DNA from: Cocleimonas flava
GTDB lineage: Bacteria; Pseudomonadota; Gammaproteobacteria; Thiotrichales; Thiotrichaceae
DNA length: 64,000 nucleotides
Direction: 5' to 3'
NCBI RefSeq assembly: GCF_004339015.1
Contig: NZ_SMFQ01000003.1
Coordinates: 682,001 to 746,000, forward strand
Shown: positions 1-8,779 of the stretch, piece after piece
Position numbering within the stretch: position 1 is the stretch's first letter
How the letters are laid out: every line of letters starts with the position of its first letter
Program-made: the position numbers and the translations under genes
Notes under the pieces: generated by a model
What the model was told of the DNA's origin: nothing
Seen by the model: the letters and a program-made list of their open reading frames with translations, nothing else
Database searches by the model: none

Positions 1-290
1 CAGACGTTAATCGCGTCTATCTTGAACAAGGCAGATTAACCGTGGAAATGCTTAAACGCGGCACAGCCTGGTTAGACACAGGCACTCATGCTTCTTTGTT
101 AGATGCGGCAAATTACATTCGAGTGATTGAAGAACGTCAGGGGCTAAAAATTGCCTGCCCTGAAGAAGTTTCATGGTTTATGAACTATATCACCACAGAA
201 GAGCTACTCAGCCTCGCTAAACCATTACAGAAAAGTGGATACGGCCAATATTTAATTGATATCGTGAATGCAGGTTTGCACCAGCAGTGA
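1..290 (+). CDS. rmlA: Glucose-1-phosphate thymidylyltransferase, C-terminal part
   Basis: This is the last ~95 residues of the enzyme that joins glucose-1-phosphate and dTTP into dTDP-glucose, the first step towards dTDP-L-rhamnose. The frame is open from base 3 and no start lies in the window, so the gene is cut by the edge. It is recognised by the conserved C-terminal blocks YLEQGRL, AWLDTGTH and IEERQGLKIACPEE. The GTG at 42 is internal, not a start. The stop TGA overlaps the possible GTG start of the methyltransferase gene, so it leads into the exopolysaccharide operon and probably supplies rhamnose donor to it. Confidence 0.93.
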   Translation, partial: DVNRVYLEQGRLTVEMLKRGTAWLDTGTHASLLDAANYIRVIEERQGLKIACPEEVSWFMNYITTEELLSLAKPLQKSGYGQYLIDIVNAGLHQQ

Positions 291-1327
291 TACAAGCAGT
301 GGAAAACAACGAGAAAAGTATGAAAGACAGCAATCTATTGCAGTGCAGAATTTGTGACAATGATGATCACAATACTATCTATAAAGTTCGGGAAATGATG
401 CTGGGTCTTCGAGACACTCACAATTACTTCGAATGCGCTGATTGCGGTTGTCTGCAGATAGTAGAAGTTCCTGAAAATATTCAAGATTACTACCCCAACG
501 AAGACTATTACTCATACGACGAAGTCAAAGCCACTAGCGGCTTTAAAGGTAAACTTATTCGCAGTAGAGATCGATTTGCTGCAACTGGCAAAGGAATCTT
601 GGGCAACATCATGCAGCAGTACCAGCCGCATGACAAACTACCTTCATTAAGACACGCGAATGTCACACTTGATTCAAAGATACTTGATGTAGGCTGTGGT
701 GCTGGACACCTGCTACATTCAATGAAAGAAGCTGGTTTTAAAAACCTACTTGGCATCGACCCATTTAACAAAAAAGACATCCAATACGATAATGGTTTAA
801 CAATTGCCAAGAACTCTATTCACGATCTTCCTGCCAGCAACGAAAGTGATAAAAAGTACGGCACTGAAAACGGTTGGGACCTAATCATGTTCAACCATTC
901 CTACGAACATGTTTATGATCAGTTTGAAGTACTAGAAAAAACGTATGACTTACTCAAGCCAGGTGGAATATGCATGCTACGTATTCCTACCGTTACTTCA
1001 TGGGCATGGCGTCATTACGCGGAAGACTGGGTTCAACTGGACGCACCAAGACACTTATTCCTTCATTCACTTAGAAGCATCCATATCCTTGCAGAGAAAA
1101 CCGGCTTTGAACTGGATGAAGTCATTTACGACTCATTTGCTTTCCAGAGCTGGGGTAGTGAGCAATATAAAAAAGACATCGCATTGCACGATGAAAATTC
1201 CTATGCGATTAATCCCGAAAAATCCATTTTTAGCAAAGAAGATATAAAGGGATTCGAAGAACACAGCAAGGTTCTAAATCAATCAAAAGCGGGCGATCAG
1301 GCTGCTTTTTATCTGAAAAAGATATAA
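287..1327 (+). CDS. Class I SAM-dependent methyltransferase with N-terminal zinc-ribbon-like Cys pairs
   Basis: A cytoplasmic methyltransferase of the Methyltransf_23 type. The SAM-binding motif ILDVGCGAGHLL is near residue 130, followed by the acidic strand end LLGIDPF and a motif IV-like FNHSYEHV near residue 205. The N-terminus has CRIC and CADC, two Cys-x2-Cys pairs that could bind zinc. The GTG at 287 overlaps the rmlA stop; the in-frame ATG at 320 is an equally likely start because the CRIC motif follows it closely. Its place in the polysaccharide operon suggests it methylates a sugar or sugar precursor, but the substrate cannot be read from sequence. Confidence 0.8.
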   Translation: MIQAVENNEKSMKDSNLLQCRICDNDDHNTIYKVREMMLGLRDTHNYFECADCGCLQIVEVPENIQDYYPNEDYYSYDEVKATSGFKGKLIRSRDRFAATGKGILGNIMQQYQPHDKLPSLRHANVTLDSKILDVGCGAGHLLHSMKEAGFKNLLGIDPFNKKDIQYDNGLTIAKNSIHDLPASNESDKKYGTENGWDLIMFNHSYEHVYDQFEVLEKTYDLLKPGGICMLRIPTVTSWAWRHYAEDWVQLDAPRHLFLHSLRSIHILAEKTGFELDEVIYDSFAFQSWGSEQYKKDIALHDENSYAINPEKSIFSKEDIKGFEEHSKVLNQSKAGDQAAFYLKKI

Positions 1328-1330
1328 TTC

Positions 1331-1798
1331 GTGAGTAAAAACAAAAAGCCAAAAGTACTGGCGATCGCATCCCCCGGTGGGCACTGGATTCAGCTGAATA
1401 AAATCTGCAATCCGTTGGAGGATCGATTTGATTTAACCTATGTTACGCCCGGTTCTGAATACGCATCTGCAGTAAAAAACTCACGCAAAGTATTAAACGT
1501 GACCGATGCCAGCGCGGACAGTAAAATTAAATTAATCCCGCTTGCCTTCCAATTGCTCTGGATATTCATCAAGGAACGCCCTACTGCGATTATCTCTACA
1601 GGTGCAGCGCCCGGCGCGATTGCATTTTTACTCGCTAAATTTTTACCTATCAAAACCATTTGGGTCGATAGTATCGCCAATGTTAGTCAAATTTCGCGTT
1701 CTGGTCGTATGGTCATGAAACATGCTGACAAAGTGATTACCCAGTGGGAACCATTGAGTGATGGTGAAAAAGTCGTCTATAAAGGCTCAATACTATGA
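1331..1798 (+). CDS. Alg14-like membrane-anchor subunit of a split glycosyltransferase
   Basis: A 155-residue protein of the Alg14/PssD/CpsF family. Such proteins anchor a separate catalytic Alg13-like subunit at the inner membrane and together transfer a sugar to a lipid-linked intermediate. The N-terminus has the family signature with SPGGHW near residue 15, a hydrophobic segment LIPLAFQLLWIFI follows, and STGAAPGA and the C-terminal HADKVITQWEP are typical. The start is GTG, three bases after the methyltransferase stop. The stop overlaps the start of the next gene as ATGA, which suggests coupled translation of the two subunits. The substrate is unknown; rhamnose or glucuronate transfer are family precedents. 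Confidence 0.82.
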   Translation: MSKNKKPKVLAIASPGGHWIQLNKICNPLEDRFDLTYVTPGSEYASAVKNSRKVLNVTDASADSKIKLIPLAFQLLWIFIKERPTAIISTGAAPGAIAFLLAKFLPIKTIWVDSIANVSQISRSGRMVMKHADKVITQWEPLSDGEKVVYKGSIL

Positions 1799-2280
1799 TT
1801 TTTGTAGCTGTAGGCACTCAATTCTCATTCAATCGACTCATCGAATACATGGACGATTGGGCCGCAGAGCATGATGAAAGCGTCATTGCACAAATCAGTG
1901 ACGGAAGCTACACACCCAAAAATATGGAGTGGGAACGCTTTCTCAATGGTGAACAATACAATAAGAACATCAAAGAAGCCTCGGTGTTTGTTTCACACGC
2001 CGGAATGGGCAACATTATCAGTGCACGTGAACAACAAACACCCATTATTGTGATGAATCGACAATTTAAATTGGGCGAACATCGAAATGATCACCAGGCC
2101 GATGGGCTAAAGTGGATGGGTAAATTAGATGGTGTTTATACCGCGAGTACTCAAGAAGAATTAAACCAACATCTAAGTCACATAGAGAAGCTTCAACTTA
2201 AAAATACCATTAGTACAGTAGGCAATCAAAACCTGACCGATTATATCGCTGATTTTATCAACGACGATTTAACAAAGTAG
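1795..2280 (+). CDS. Alg13-like catalytic subunit of a split glycosyltransferase
   Basis: A 161-residue GT28 C-terminal-domain protein of the Alg13/PssE/CpsG family, which holds the nucleotide-sugar binding half of a two-subunit glycosyltransferase. It begins MIFVAVGTQ, the standard family start, and contains VSHAGMGNI and the donor-binding stretch FKLGEHRNDHQ. The ATG lies inside the end of the Alg14-like gene (four-base overlap), so the two are almost certainly made together in equal amounts. It would act on the cytoplasmic face of the inner membrane during repeat-unit assembly. Confidence 0.83.
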   Translation: MIFVAVGTQFSFNRLIEYMDDWAAEHDESVIAQISDGSYTPKNMEWERFLNGEQYNKNIKEASVFVSHAGMGNIISAREQQTPIIVMNRQFKLGEHRNDHQADGLKWMGKLDGVYTASTQEELNQHLSHIEKLQLKNTISTVGNQNLTDYIADFINDDLTK

Positions 2281-2290
2281 CATTACAGTC

Positions 2291-3691
2291 ATGAGTGCTC
2301 TTAAAAAGCTATTCAGCAAAGTATTAAATAACCCGCTGCTCAAACAGAGTTTATGGTCATTGATTGCAAGATTTGTTGGCGTTGCTTTAAATTTTCTAGT
2401 CGTAATGATTATCACCAACCAACTACCAAAGTCATCTGCTGGTGATATTTTACTGTTAATGACATTTATTACAGGTATTGCGCTAATCAGCCGGCTTGGC
2501 ATCGATCAATTATTAATGAAAGAAGTTGCCAGTGCTCACCAGGAAGATCTTGATTTTCATGAAGGGTTCTTTAAAGCCAGTTTGAAAGCAGTTTTGTTTT
2601 TATCATTTATTTTCATGGCTTTATGGGCGCTATCTAGTCATTACATTCAGGCTAACTTCTTTTTTGATCATATTGCTAATAGCAACATTAACGAGAAGCT
2701 ACCAAACGTTAGTATCACTGAATTAGTCGTAGCCAGCCTAGGCATCTTGTTTTTTAATCTTGTCATTTTAAACAGCACTTATTTGAAAGCGATTAAAAAA
2801 ACGGTGATGGGTGTACTCGGCCAAAATGCACTCACAGCGATCACTTTTTTAGTATTGATTGGATTATTCTGGAATTACTTTTCAAAAGATCAGTATGTGT
2901 TTTATATCTATACCGCGTCCCTATTGTTGGCGGGAGTTATTGCAATTATCTATACGTATCGATCATTTGCCAATAAAACCGCAATAACTACATCAACCAC
3001 AGAAACACCTGACAAGCTGCTGGAAACAGTCTCTAAAACAACTACACCCCCCCACTTATACGCACTTATTTCAAAGTCGCTACCGTTAGCACCCGTATCG
3101 ATTATTTCTTTTCTGATGATATTTACTGATACCATCATGGTTGGCTGGTTTTTAGCCAACGAACAAGTCGCTGAATACAGTGTTGCTTCGAAAATTTCTT
3201 ATATTGTTTTATTTTTCTTACAGGCGATGGAAGCAACCATTTACCCCAGATTATTAAATATATTTAGCCATAACAAAGATAAATTACATTCATTTTTCTG
3301 GCAATCAACCGCTTTGGTCATTACTGTCGTTCTGTCTGTCACTGTTTTCATGTATTTATTATCAGATTGGATTTTAATAGCCTTCGGTAAAGAATATGAT
3401 GTGGCGAAATCCGCATTAGGACTTTTATTAATCGCACAGCTTTTCAGAGCAGCAACCATCACCTTTTCGTTTATGTTTATTATCCGTGAAAAAGTAAGAT
3501 ATCTAAATTACATACTTGTCACTGCTTTTGTAGTGAATGTTGTGTGTAATATTATTTTTATCCAGAGCCATGGTATTGAAGGCGCTGCTTTTGCAACACT
3601 GGTAGCGAATGCCACATTACTGATTTTGATAATCGCACTATTCGCAGCACATAAACTATTAACACTTCCTAAAGAAGCCACTCAGCCATGA
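2291..3691 (+). CDS. Wzx-type polysaccharide repeat-unit flippase
   Basis: A 466-residue polytopic membrane protein of the polysaccharide transport (MOP/MviN-like) family. It would move undecaprenyl-linked repeat units across the inner membrane. About 12 to 14 hydrophobic segments run the full length, starting with SLIARFVGVALNFLVVMII and including LPLAPVSIISFLMIFTDTIMV, the usual start of the second half. A polar loop of about 30 residues rich in Thr precedes that half. Part of this loop is encoded by DNA matching the dispersed C-rich repeat (3043-3071). The stop overlaps the next gene by four bases, as expected of one operon. Confidence 0.85.
   Translation: MSALKKLFSKVLNNPLLKQSLWSLIARFVGVALNFLVVMIITNQLPKSSAGDILLLMTFITGIALISRLGIDQLLMKEVASAHQEDLDFHEGFFKASLKAVLFLSFIFMALWALSSHYIQANFFFDHIANSNINEKLPNVSITELVVASLGILFFNLVILNSTYLKAIKKTVMGVLGQNALTAITFLVLIGLFWNYFSKDQYVFYIYTASLLLAGVIAIIYTYRSFANKTAITTSTTETPDKLLETVSKTTTPPHLYALISKSLPLAPVSIISFLMIFTDTIMVGWFLANEQVAEYSVASKISYIVLFFLQAMEATIYPRLLNIFSHNKDKLHSFFWQSTALVITVVLSVTVFMYLLSDWILIAFGKEYDVAKSALGLLLIAQLFRAATITFSFMFIIREKVRYLNYILVTAFVVNVVCNIIFIQSHGIEGAAFATLVANATLLILIIALFAAHKLLTLPKEATQP
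3043..3071 (+). repeat. C-rich repeat match inside wzx
   Basis: The bases CACCCCCCCACTTATA followed by CGCACTTATTT match the dispersed element, in its seven-C variant, in + orientation. It is in frame within the flippase gene and encodes Thr-Pro-Pro-His-Leu-Tyr-Ala-Leu in a hydrophilic loop. The T-tract is broken by one A. It could be an old insertion tolerated by the loop, or chance. Confidence 0.5.
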
Positions 3692-4974
3692 TCATTAGAC
3701 TTCTTGCCATTTTGTTCGTAATTTCCATATTCATTCCTGTAGAATTCCATATTTTAGCTGGCAGCCTGCGATTAGAAGCTTATCGCCTAGTCCTAGCAGT
3801 GGTGTTAATTTATGGTTTTATCAATATCAACCAGATATTGAAACAGGCCAATTTGGTCGATATTTTACTGTTTTTCTTTGTGATATTGGCAACCGCCAGC
3901 CTTATCTACAACCACGGATTGAAAGATGGCATCGAATCGGCAGGTATTCTCATTATAGAAATACTCGGGTCTTTTTATCTAGCCCGGCTGTTTATCACTA
4001 CCCCAAAAAGTTATTACGAAATCAATATGTGGTTTGCTACTATTTTGGCGATATTACTCGTATTCTCCTTGTATGAGGCCTTTGCCAAACATCGTATTTT
4101 GCACGAGTGGGCCAAGGTAATAACCGGCAATGATTCTTTAGATTACCGTTTGTATACTCATTACTATATCCGAATGGGCATTATGCGAACCACCAACCTG
4201 TTCGCTCACCCTATTTTGTATGGCACAATCGGAGCGATATTCTTCCCCTTTATCGTGCTTTTAGTTGCTTATAAATTCAAACTCGGCAATGCCATTAAAG
4301 CGGTTGCCATATTTATCGGGATGGTAACCACACTCTCTTCAGCACCTCTTCTTTCAGTGGCATTCCAAGCAATGACTGCAGTACTTACGCGTTTCTGGCA
4401 TGGCGGCAAACGCTTTTGGTTTGGCTTTGGTTTTCTTGCTATCTCTGGGATGATATTGATCAACGCACTGTCTAATCGTGGTTTCTTTGCGATCCTTATT
4501 TCATACCTGACCTTTAACCCGGTTACAGGCTACTATCGCTTACTCCAGTGGCAGTACACGATGGATGATATTAAAGAACATCCATTATTTGGTATTGGCC
4601 TGCATGACTGGACTCGTCCAGAATGGATGAATAACAGTATCGATAGCTTCTGGTTATTAATGACACTTCAGCATGGCATTATTGCCAGCTTCATTTTACT
4701 GTTCTTGTGTCTATACGCCGTGTTCCACATGCTCAACAGATTACATAAATTCCATCCTGCTACTCGCTGGATGATTCGCTCATGGATATTGGCATTCATG
4801 TCACTTATTCTTATCGGTTTTACCGTCGATTATTTTGGTAAGATACAACCATTATTCTTCTTTATTCTAGGCTCAATTGGCTGGGCAAGTAATCATCAGC
4901 AAATGAACCAGATCATTAAAAGAATGACACAAAGATTAAGAGCAAAAAAACGAAGCACACAGGGACACTCATGA
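3688..4974 (+). CDS. Wzy-type O-antigen/exopolysaccharide polymerase
   Basis: A 428-residue membrane protein with about 11 predicted membrane segments and a larger periplasmic loop before the C-terminal helices. The segment containing EHPLFGIGLHDW is typical of the Wzy_C/O-antigen ligase-like family. In a Wzx/Wzy pathway this protein joins flipped repeat units into polymer on the periplasmic face. It overlaps the flippase before it and the acetyltransferase after it by four bases each. A ligase role cannot be excluded from sequence, but position beside Wzx and upstream of Wzc favours a polymerase. Confidence 0.78.
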   Translation: MIIRLLAILFVISIFIPVEFHILAGSLRLEAYRLVLAVVLIYGFININQILKQANLVDILLFFFVILATASLIYNHGLKDGIESAGILIIEILGSFYLARLFITTPKSYYEINMWFATILAILLVFSLYEAFAKHRILHEWAKVITGNDSLDYRLYTHYYIRMGIMRTTNLFAHPILYGTIGAIFFPFIVLLVAYKFKLGNAIKAVAIFIGMVTTLSSAPLLSVAFQAMTAVLTRFWHGGKRFWFGFGFLAISGMILINALSNRGFFAILISYLTFNPVTGYYRLLQWQYTMDDIKEHPLFGIGLHDWTRPEWMNNSIDSFWLLMTLQHGIIASFILLFLCLYAVFHMLNRLHKFHPATRWMIRSWILAFMSLILIGFTVDYFGKIQPLFFFILGSIGWASNHQQMNQIIKRMTQRLRAKKRSTQGHS

Positions 4975-5471
4975 GAGCCAGATTTATCAACCAGAATATG
5001 TTTATGGTACTTGTGAGAATCCGTAACTCACTACTTTATGCAAGAACCTGGTATTACCGAACTGTCTACGGAATGGATATTGCCAAAGATGTGCGACTAT
5101 CATTCAAGTCACGAATAGATAAAACCAATCCGAAAGGTTTAACCATCGGCGAAAAAACCATGGTTACCTTTGATGCGATTGTGCTTTCTCACGACTATGC
5201 CTCGAGAAGACATGCGGCAAGAACAGTAATCGGGACGCATTGTTTTATAGGCTGCGGATCTATTATCCTACCCAACGTCACTGTTGGTAATCACGTCATT
5301 GTGGCGGCTGGCAGCGTTGTAACGACCGATGTTCCGGATAATTGTATTGTTGCAGGAAACCCAGCCAAAGTTATAAAAACAGGTATAGATACAATTGCTT
5401 ACGGAATGTTATCTGAAGAATATTTAGCAACACAAGATGCCATAGCAGAGAAAACAAATGAGCAAGATTGA
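4971..5471 (+). CDS. Hexapeptide-repeat O-acetyltransferase (WcaF/CapG-like)
   Basis: A 166-residue left-handed beta-helix acyltransferase. The second half shows hexapeptide coils (IGTHCFIGCGSIILPNVTVGNHVIVAAGSVV can be followed as successive I-G-x-x-x-x units) and ends with IVAGNPAKVIK, the standard closing motif. Such enzymes acetylate sugars using acetyl-CoA in the cytoplasm. The catalytic His may be in LSHDY near residue 75. The ATG overlaps the polymerase stop (ATGA), and its 3' end overlaps the next glycosyltransferase by 14 bases. It probably decorates the exopolysaccharide repeat unit. Confidence 0.82.
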   Translation: MRARFINQNMFMVLVRIRNSLLYARTWYYRTVYGMDIAKDVRLSFKSRIDKTNPKGLTIGEKTMVTFDAIVLSHDYASRRHAARTVIGTHCFIGCGSIILPNVTVGNHVIVAAGSVVTTDVPDNCIVAGNPAKVIKTGIDTIAYGMLSEEYLATQDAIAEKTNEQD

Positions 5472-6390
5472 TATAATTTTAGTCTCGTACAATACTGCTG
5501 AATACACAAAACGCGCTATAGCATCAGTCTACGAAGAAACCAAAAAGACTTCTTTTCGAATTATCATGGTCGATAACGACTCGAAAGATAATTCGGTAGA
5601 ATTAATCGCTTCAGAATTTCCTGAAGTTGAAATCATCCAGACCGGCGCCAATCTTGGTTTTGCTGGTGGCGTCAATGTTGGTACAAAAGCGAGTAATAGT
5701 GAATATATCCTGTTACTCAATCCCGATACCGTGATTCTGGAAGGCGCAATCGACAAGCTTTTTGAATATGCCCTGAGTACACCAAAAGCTGGCGTTTGGG
5801 GTGGCATTACACTGAATAACGATTTAAGCCTTAACCCTAATAACGCACGTGCTAGATTATCTTTTAAAACACTGTTATTCAGCGCCTTGGGATTAAGCAA
5901 AGCCTTTAACAAAAGCTGCTTTTTCAACCATGACAATTACGGTTGCTGGGACAGAAAAAGTGAACGCGAAGTCGATGTAGTAACAGGCTGTTTCTTTTTG
6001 ACACCCCGCCACTTATGGGAAGATTTACAAGGGCTCGATGAAACCTTTTTTATGTACGCAGAAGAAGCAGATTACTGCATAAGAGCAATCAAAAAAGGCT
6101 ATCAACCACGTGTTACCCCTGATGCTAAAATCATTCATCATGGTGGTGTCAGCGAAACGAATTTATCGGGCAAAATGCTAAAACTGTTAAAAGGCAAAGC
6201 TGAACTGATCAACAAGCACGCTAAATCCTGGGAAAAGCCGATTCATAAAGGTTTATTGCAGTTACATGTTCTAAACAAACTACTCTCATTGAAACTTTTA
6301 TCTCTATTCAAAAAAGATAAATTAGAAACTCTTAAAGAGTGGCAAACCGTTTACAAACAGCGCAATGAATGGCTTAAAGGGTATCGTTAA
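5458..6390 (+). CDS. GT2 family glycosyltransferase, rhamnosyltransferase-like
   Basis: A 310-residue cytoplasmic GT-A fold enzyme. The N-terminus has ILVSYNTAEYTKRAI, then VDNDSKDNS, the GANLGFAGGVN segment and LLLNPDTV with the metal-binding DxD-like Asp. The middle FFMYAEEADYCIRAIKKG supplies the acceptor-side catalytic acid region. This pattern is that of GT2 rhamnosyltransferases such as WbbL. With rmlA upstream it may transfer L-rhamnose to the lipid-linked repeat unit; the sugar is inferred. It overlaps the acetyltransferase by 14 bases and the next gene by one base (TAATG). Confidence 0.85.
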   Translation: MSKIDIILVSYNTAEYTKRAIASVYEETKKTSFRIIMVDNDSKDNSVELIASEFPEVEIIQTGANLGFAGGVNVGTKASNSEYILLLNPDTVILEGAIDKLFEYALSTPKAGVWGGITLNNDLSLNPNNARARLSFKTLLFSALGLSKAFNKSCFFNHDNYGCWDRKSEREVDVVTGCFFLTPRHLWEDLQGLDETFFMYAEEADYCIRAIKKGYQPRVTPDAKIIHHGGVSETNLSGKMLKLLKGKAELINKHAKSWEKPIHKGLLQLHVLNKLLSLKLLSLFKKDKLETLKEWQTVYKQRNEWLKGYR

Positions 6391-7226
6391 TGGCCACAGT
6401 AATTGTACCAGCACACAATGAAGCCAGTGTCATTGAAGACTGTCTGAACAGCATTATCAACCAATCAGGTATCGATAATATAATCGTCGCTTGCAATGGT
6501 TGCACAGACAATACGGTTGAGATTGTTACAACTAAATTCCCCAGCGTCACTTGCCTCGACATTGTAAAACCTTCAAAAACCAATGCGCTAAATGTCGCTG
6601 AAGAAAAAGCCAAAGCATTAGGTATAAGTTACCCTGTTTTTTATATCGATGCCGATACTCAACTAAGCGAGCATGCCATCCAGCATATTTCACAAGTGAT
6701 GGATACAGGTGACGTTTTACTCTCGGCACCTACACCTATCATTAACACTGATAAGTCATCATTTTTAGTGAAGACCTACTATAAAGTCTGGACCAACCTG
6801 CCCTATATCAAAGAAGGTGTAATCGCGACTTGCAGCTTTATTGTGAGTGAAGAAGGAAGACAACGATTTGATAAATTTGCTGATGTTATTGGTGATGATG
6901 GTTATATCCGTTGTCACTTCAAAAACAAGGAAATAGCAAATATCAAAGGTGCTGAAATTTATATTACTGCTCCTAAAGATATTTTCTCTTTAATTAAGAT
7001 AAAAACCAGAGCCCGATTAGGCAATATGGAATTAATCGCTAAAGACAAATGCCCTGTTCGCGAAGAAAAACATTATGGCAATGTCATGAAAGAAAGATTA
7101 TTTAGTAAGAACTTTTTCTCCACTTCCATCTACATAGCAATAGCTCTGATTATTCGAGTACGTGCAAATGCTCAATTTAAAAAGCTCAGCACGTATACAT
7201 GGGAAAAAGACACGTCTTCACGATAA
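6390..7226 (+). CDS. GT2 family glycosyltransferase
   Basis: A 278-residue GT-A glycosyltransferase. It begins MATVIVPAHNEASVIEDCL, has ACNGCTDNTVEI, and a DxD-type metal site in VFYIDADTQLS near residue 90. The C-terminal hydrophobic stretch near residue 250 may touch the membrane. The start shares one base with the preceding stop, so translation is coupled. It is the last gene of the tightly overlapping run that began with rmlA; a 143-base gap follows. It probably adds one sugar of the repeat unit, but donor and acceptor cannot be named. Confidence 0.82.
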   Translation: MATVIVPAHNEASVIEDCLNSIINQSGIDNIIVACNGCTDNTVEIVTTKFPSVTCLDIVKPSKTNALNVAEEKAKALGISYPVFYIDADTQLSEHAIQHISQVMDTGDVLLSAPTPIINTDKSSFLVKTYYKVWTNLPYIKEGVIATCSFIVSEEGRQRFDKFADVIGDDGYIRCHFKNKEIANIKGAEIYITAPKDIFSLIKIKTRARLGNMELIAKDKCPVREEKHYGNVMKERLFSKNFFSTSIYIAIALIIRVRANAQFKKLSTYTWEKDTSSR

Positions 7227-7369
7227 AACACATTTATTCGTTTTTTATCTAGTTAAACAGCTTAGTTTCTATGATAAATAGCAGAAATAAGTAAATAATA
7301 TCTATATAATTACTAGCTGAATATTTACCAGCTGACTCAATAGCTTGCAACGGAAAGGAAACCTAATCT

Positions 7370-8755
7370 GTGGATGATAAACATATTAGTTCAGAACTTA
7401 TCTATCGTACCGTAGATATTCTGATTATTCTTTTCACACTATTTCTCGGTTCACCCTATACAAATTTTTATAATTTAGAAGGCTATATCATCGCAGGATT
7501 AAGTGCGATTGTTATATTTGGCCTTGTCGGTCGATTTACCGATATCTACACCTCCTGGAGTGGTAGACCTCTTAAAGACGAAGCCCTGCGAATTACCATG
7601 GCGTGGCTGATCACCTTCCTTTCACTAGTCTTTATTGCCTTTGTTACTAAAACGACCGAACAGTTCTCACGCGTTGTACTCGTAGCCTGGTTAATCGCAA
7701 CCCCGGTTTTATTAATTCTGGCACGATTCTTACTGCGTCAGATTTTTGCTCACTTACGCAGAATGGGAGTCAATAACCGCAGAGTTGTTATTGTAGGCAT
7801 GACTCAAAATGGTTTGCACTTCGCCAGAGATCTCGAGAACAGACCAGAATTTGGTTATCACGTCGCTGGTTTTTATGACGATAGAAAAGATCGCGTCCAT
7901 AAAGAAGTACTCAACCATTATGCACACCTTGGTAGCTTCGATGATCTAATCATTGCCGCTAGAAACGGCGAATGGGATCAAATTTATATTGCCCTGCCGG
8001 TTGAAGCACGTAAACGTATGTTGAAATTGCTCAATGACCTTTCGGACAGCGCAACACCCATTAGACTACTTCCGGATTATTTCACGACTAATCTGTTACA
8101 CAGTAAATTTATCGAAATCGCAGACAACCCGGTTCTCTGTATTTATGATTCGCCTTTCTCTGCTGATCACGCATTTATCAAACGAATCGAAGATATCCTA
8201 TTAGGCAGTATCATTCTAACCATGATATCTCCCATTCTATTGGGTATCGCATTAGCGGTGAAATTAACATCAAAAGGCCCTGTGCTGTTTAAACAATCGC
8301 GCTACGGTCAAAATGGCGACAAAATACGAGTATGGAAGTTTAGAACAATGACCGTTTGTGAAGATGGTGATGATGTTAAGCAAGCGACTCGCGGTGATTC
8401 GAGATACACCAAGATTGGTGAATTCTTGCGTAAAACCTCTTTAGACGAGCTTCCACAGTTTTTTAACGTCCTCCAGGGAACAATGTCTATTGTCGGCCCA
8501 CGCCCTCATGCTGTTGCACATAATGAGCAATACAGATCAATTATTCCAGGTTATATGCTTCGCCACATGATCAAACCAGGAATTACCGGCTGGGCTCAAA
8601 TAAATGGCTGGCGTGGAGAGACCAATACGGTTTATAAAATGCGCAAACGTGTAGAGTTTGATCTTGAATATATGCGCGAATGGAGCCTATGGCTCGATCT
8701 TAAGATTATATTCTTAACCATATTCCGCGCTTTCACAGATAAAAACGCGTACTAA
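7370..8755 (+). CDS. Undecaprenyl-phosphate glucose (sugar) phosphotransferase, WcaJ-like
   Basis: A 461-residue polyisoprenyl-phosphate hexose-1-phosphate transferase, which starts repeat-unit synthesis by loading a sugar-1-phosphate onto undecaprenyl phosphate. Four N-terminal membrane helices (residues ~10-110) precede a CoA-binding-like domain beginning RRVVIVGMTQNG, a hydrophobic re-entrant helix near residue 280, and the catalytic domain with VWKFRTM, SLDELPQFFNVL and IVGPRPHA. Length fits WcaJ. The start is GTG; GGAAAGGAAA lies about 9 bases upstream. The gap before it may hold its own promoter, but I see no clear one. Confidence 0.88.
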   Translation: MDDKHISSELIYRTVDILIILFTLFLGSPYTNFYNLEGYIIAGLSAIVIFGLVGRFTDIYTSWSGRPLKDEALRITMAWLITFLSLVFIAFVTKTTEQFSRVVLVAWLIATPVLLILARFLLRQIFAHLRRMGVNNRRVVIVGMTQNGLHFARDLENRPEFGYHVAGFYDDRKDRVHKEVLNHYAHLGSFDDLIIAARNGEWDQIYIALPVEARKRMLKLLNDLSDSATPIRLLPDYFTTNLLHSKFIEIADNPVLCIYDSPFSADHAFIKRIEDILLGSIILTMISPILLGIALAVKLTSKGPVLFKQSRYGQNGDKIRVWKFRTMTVCEDGDDVKQATRGDSRYTKIGEFLRKTSLDELPQFFNVLQGTMSIVGPRPHAVAHNEQYRSIIPGYMLRHMIKPGITGWAQINGWRGETNTVYKMRKRVEFDLEYMREWSLWLDLKIIFLTIFRAFTDKNAY

Positions 8756-8779
8756 TCCAACCTCGTTTAAGACTACATT

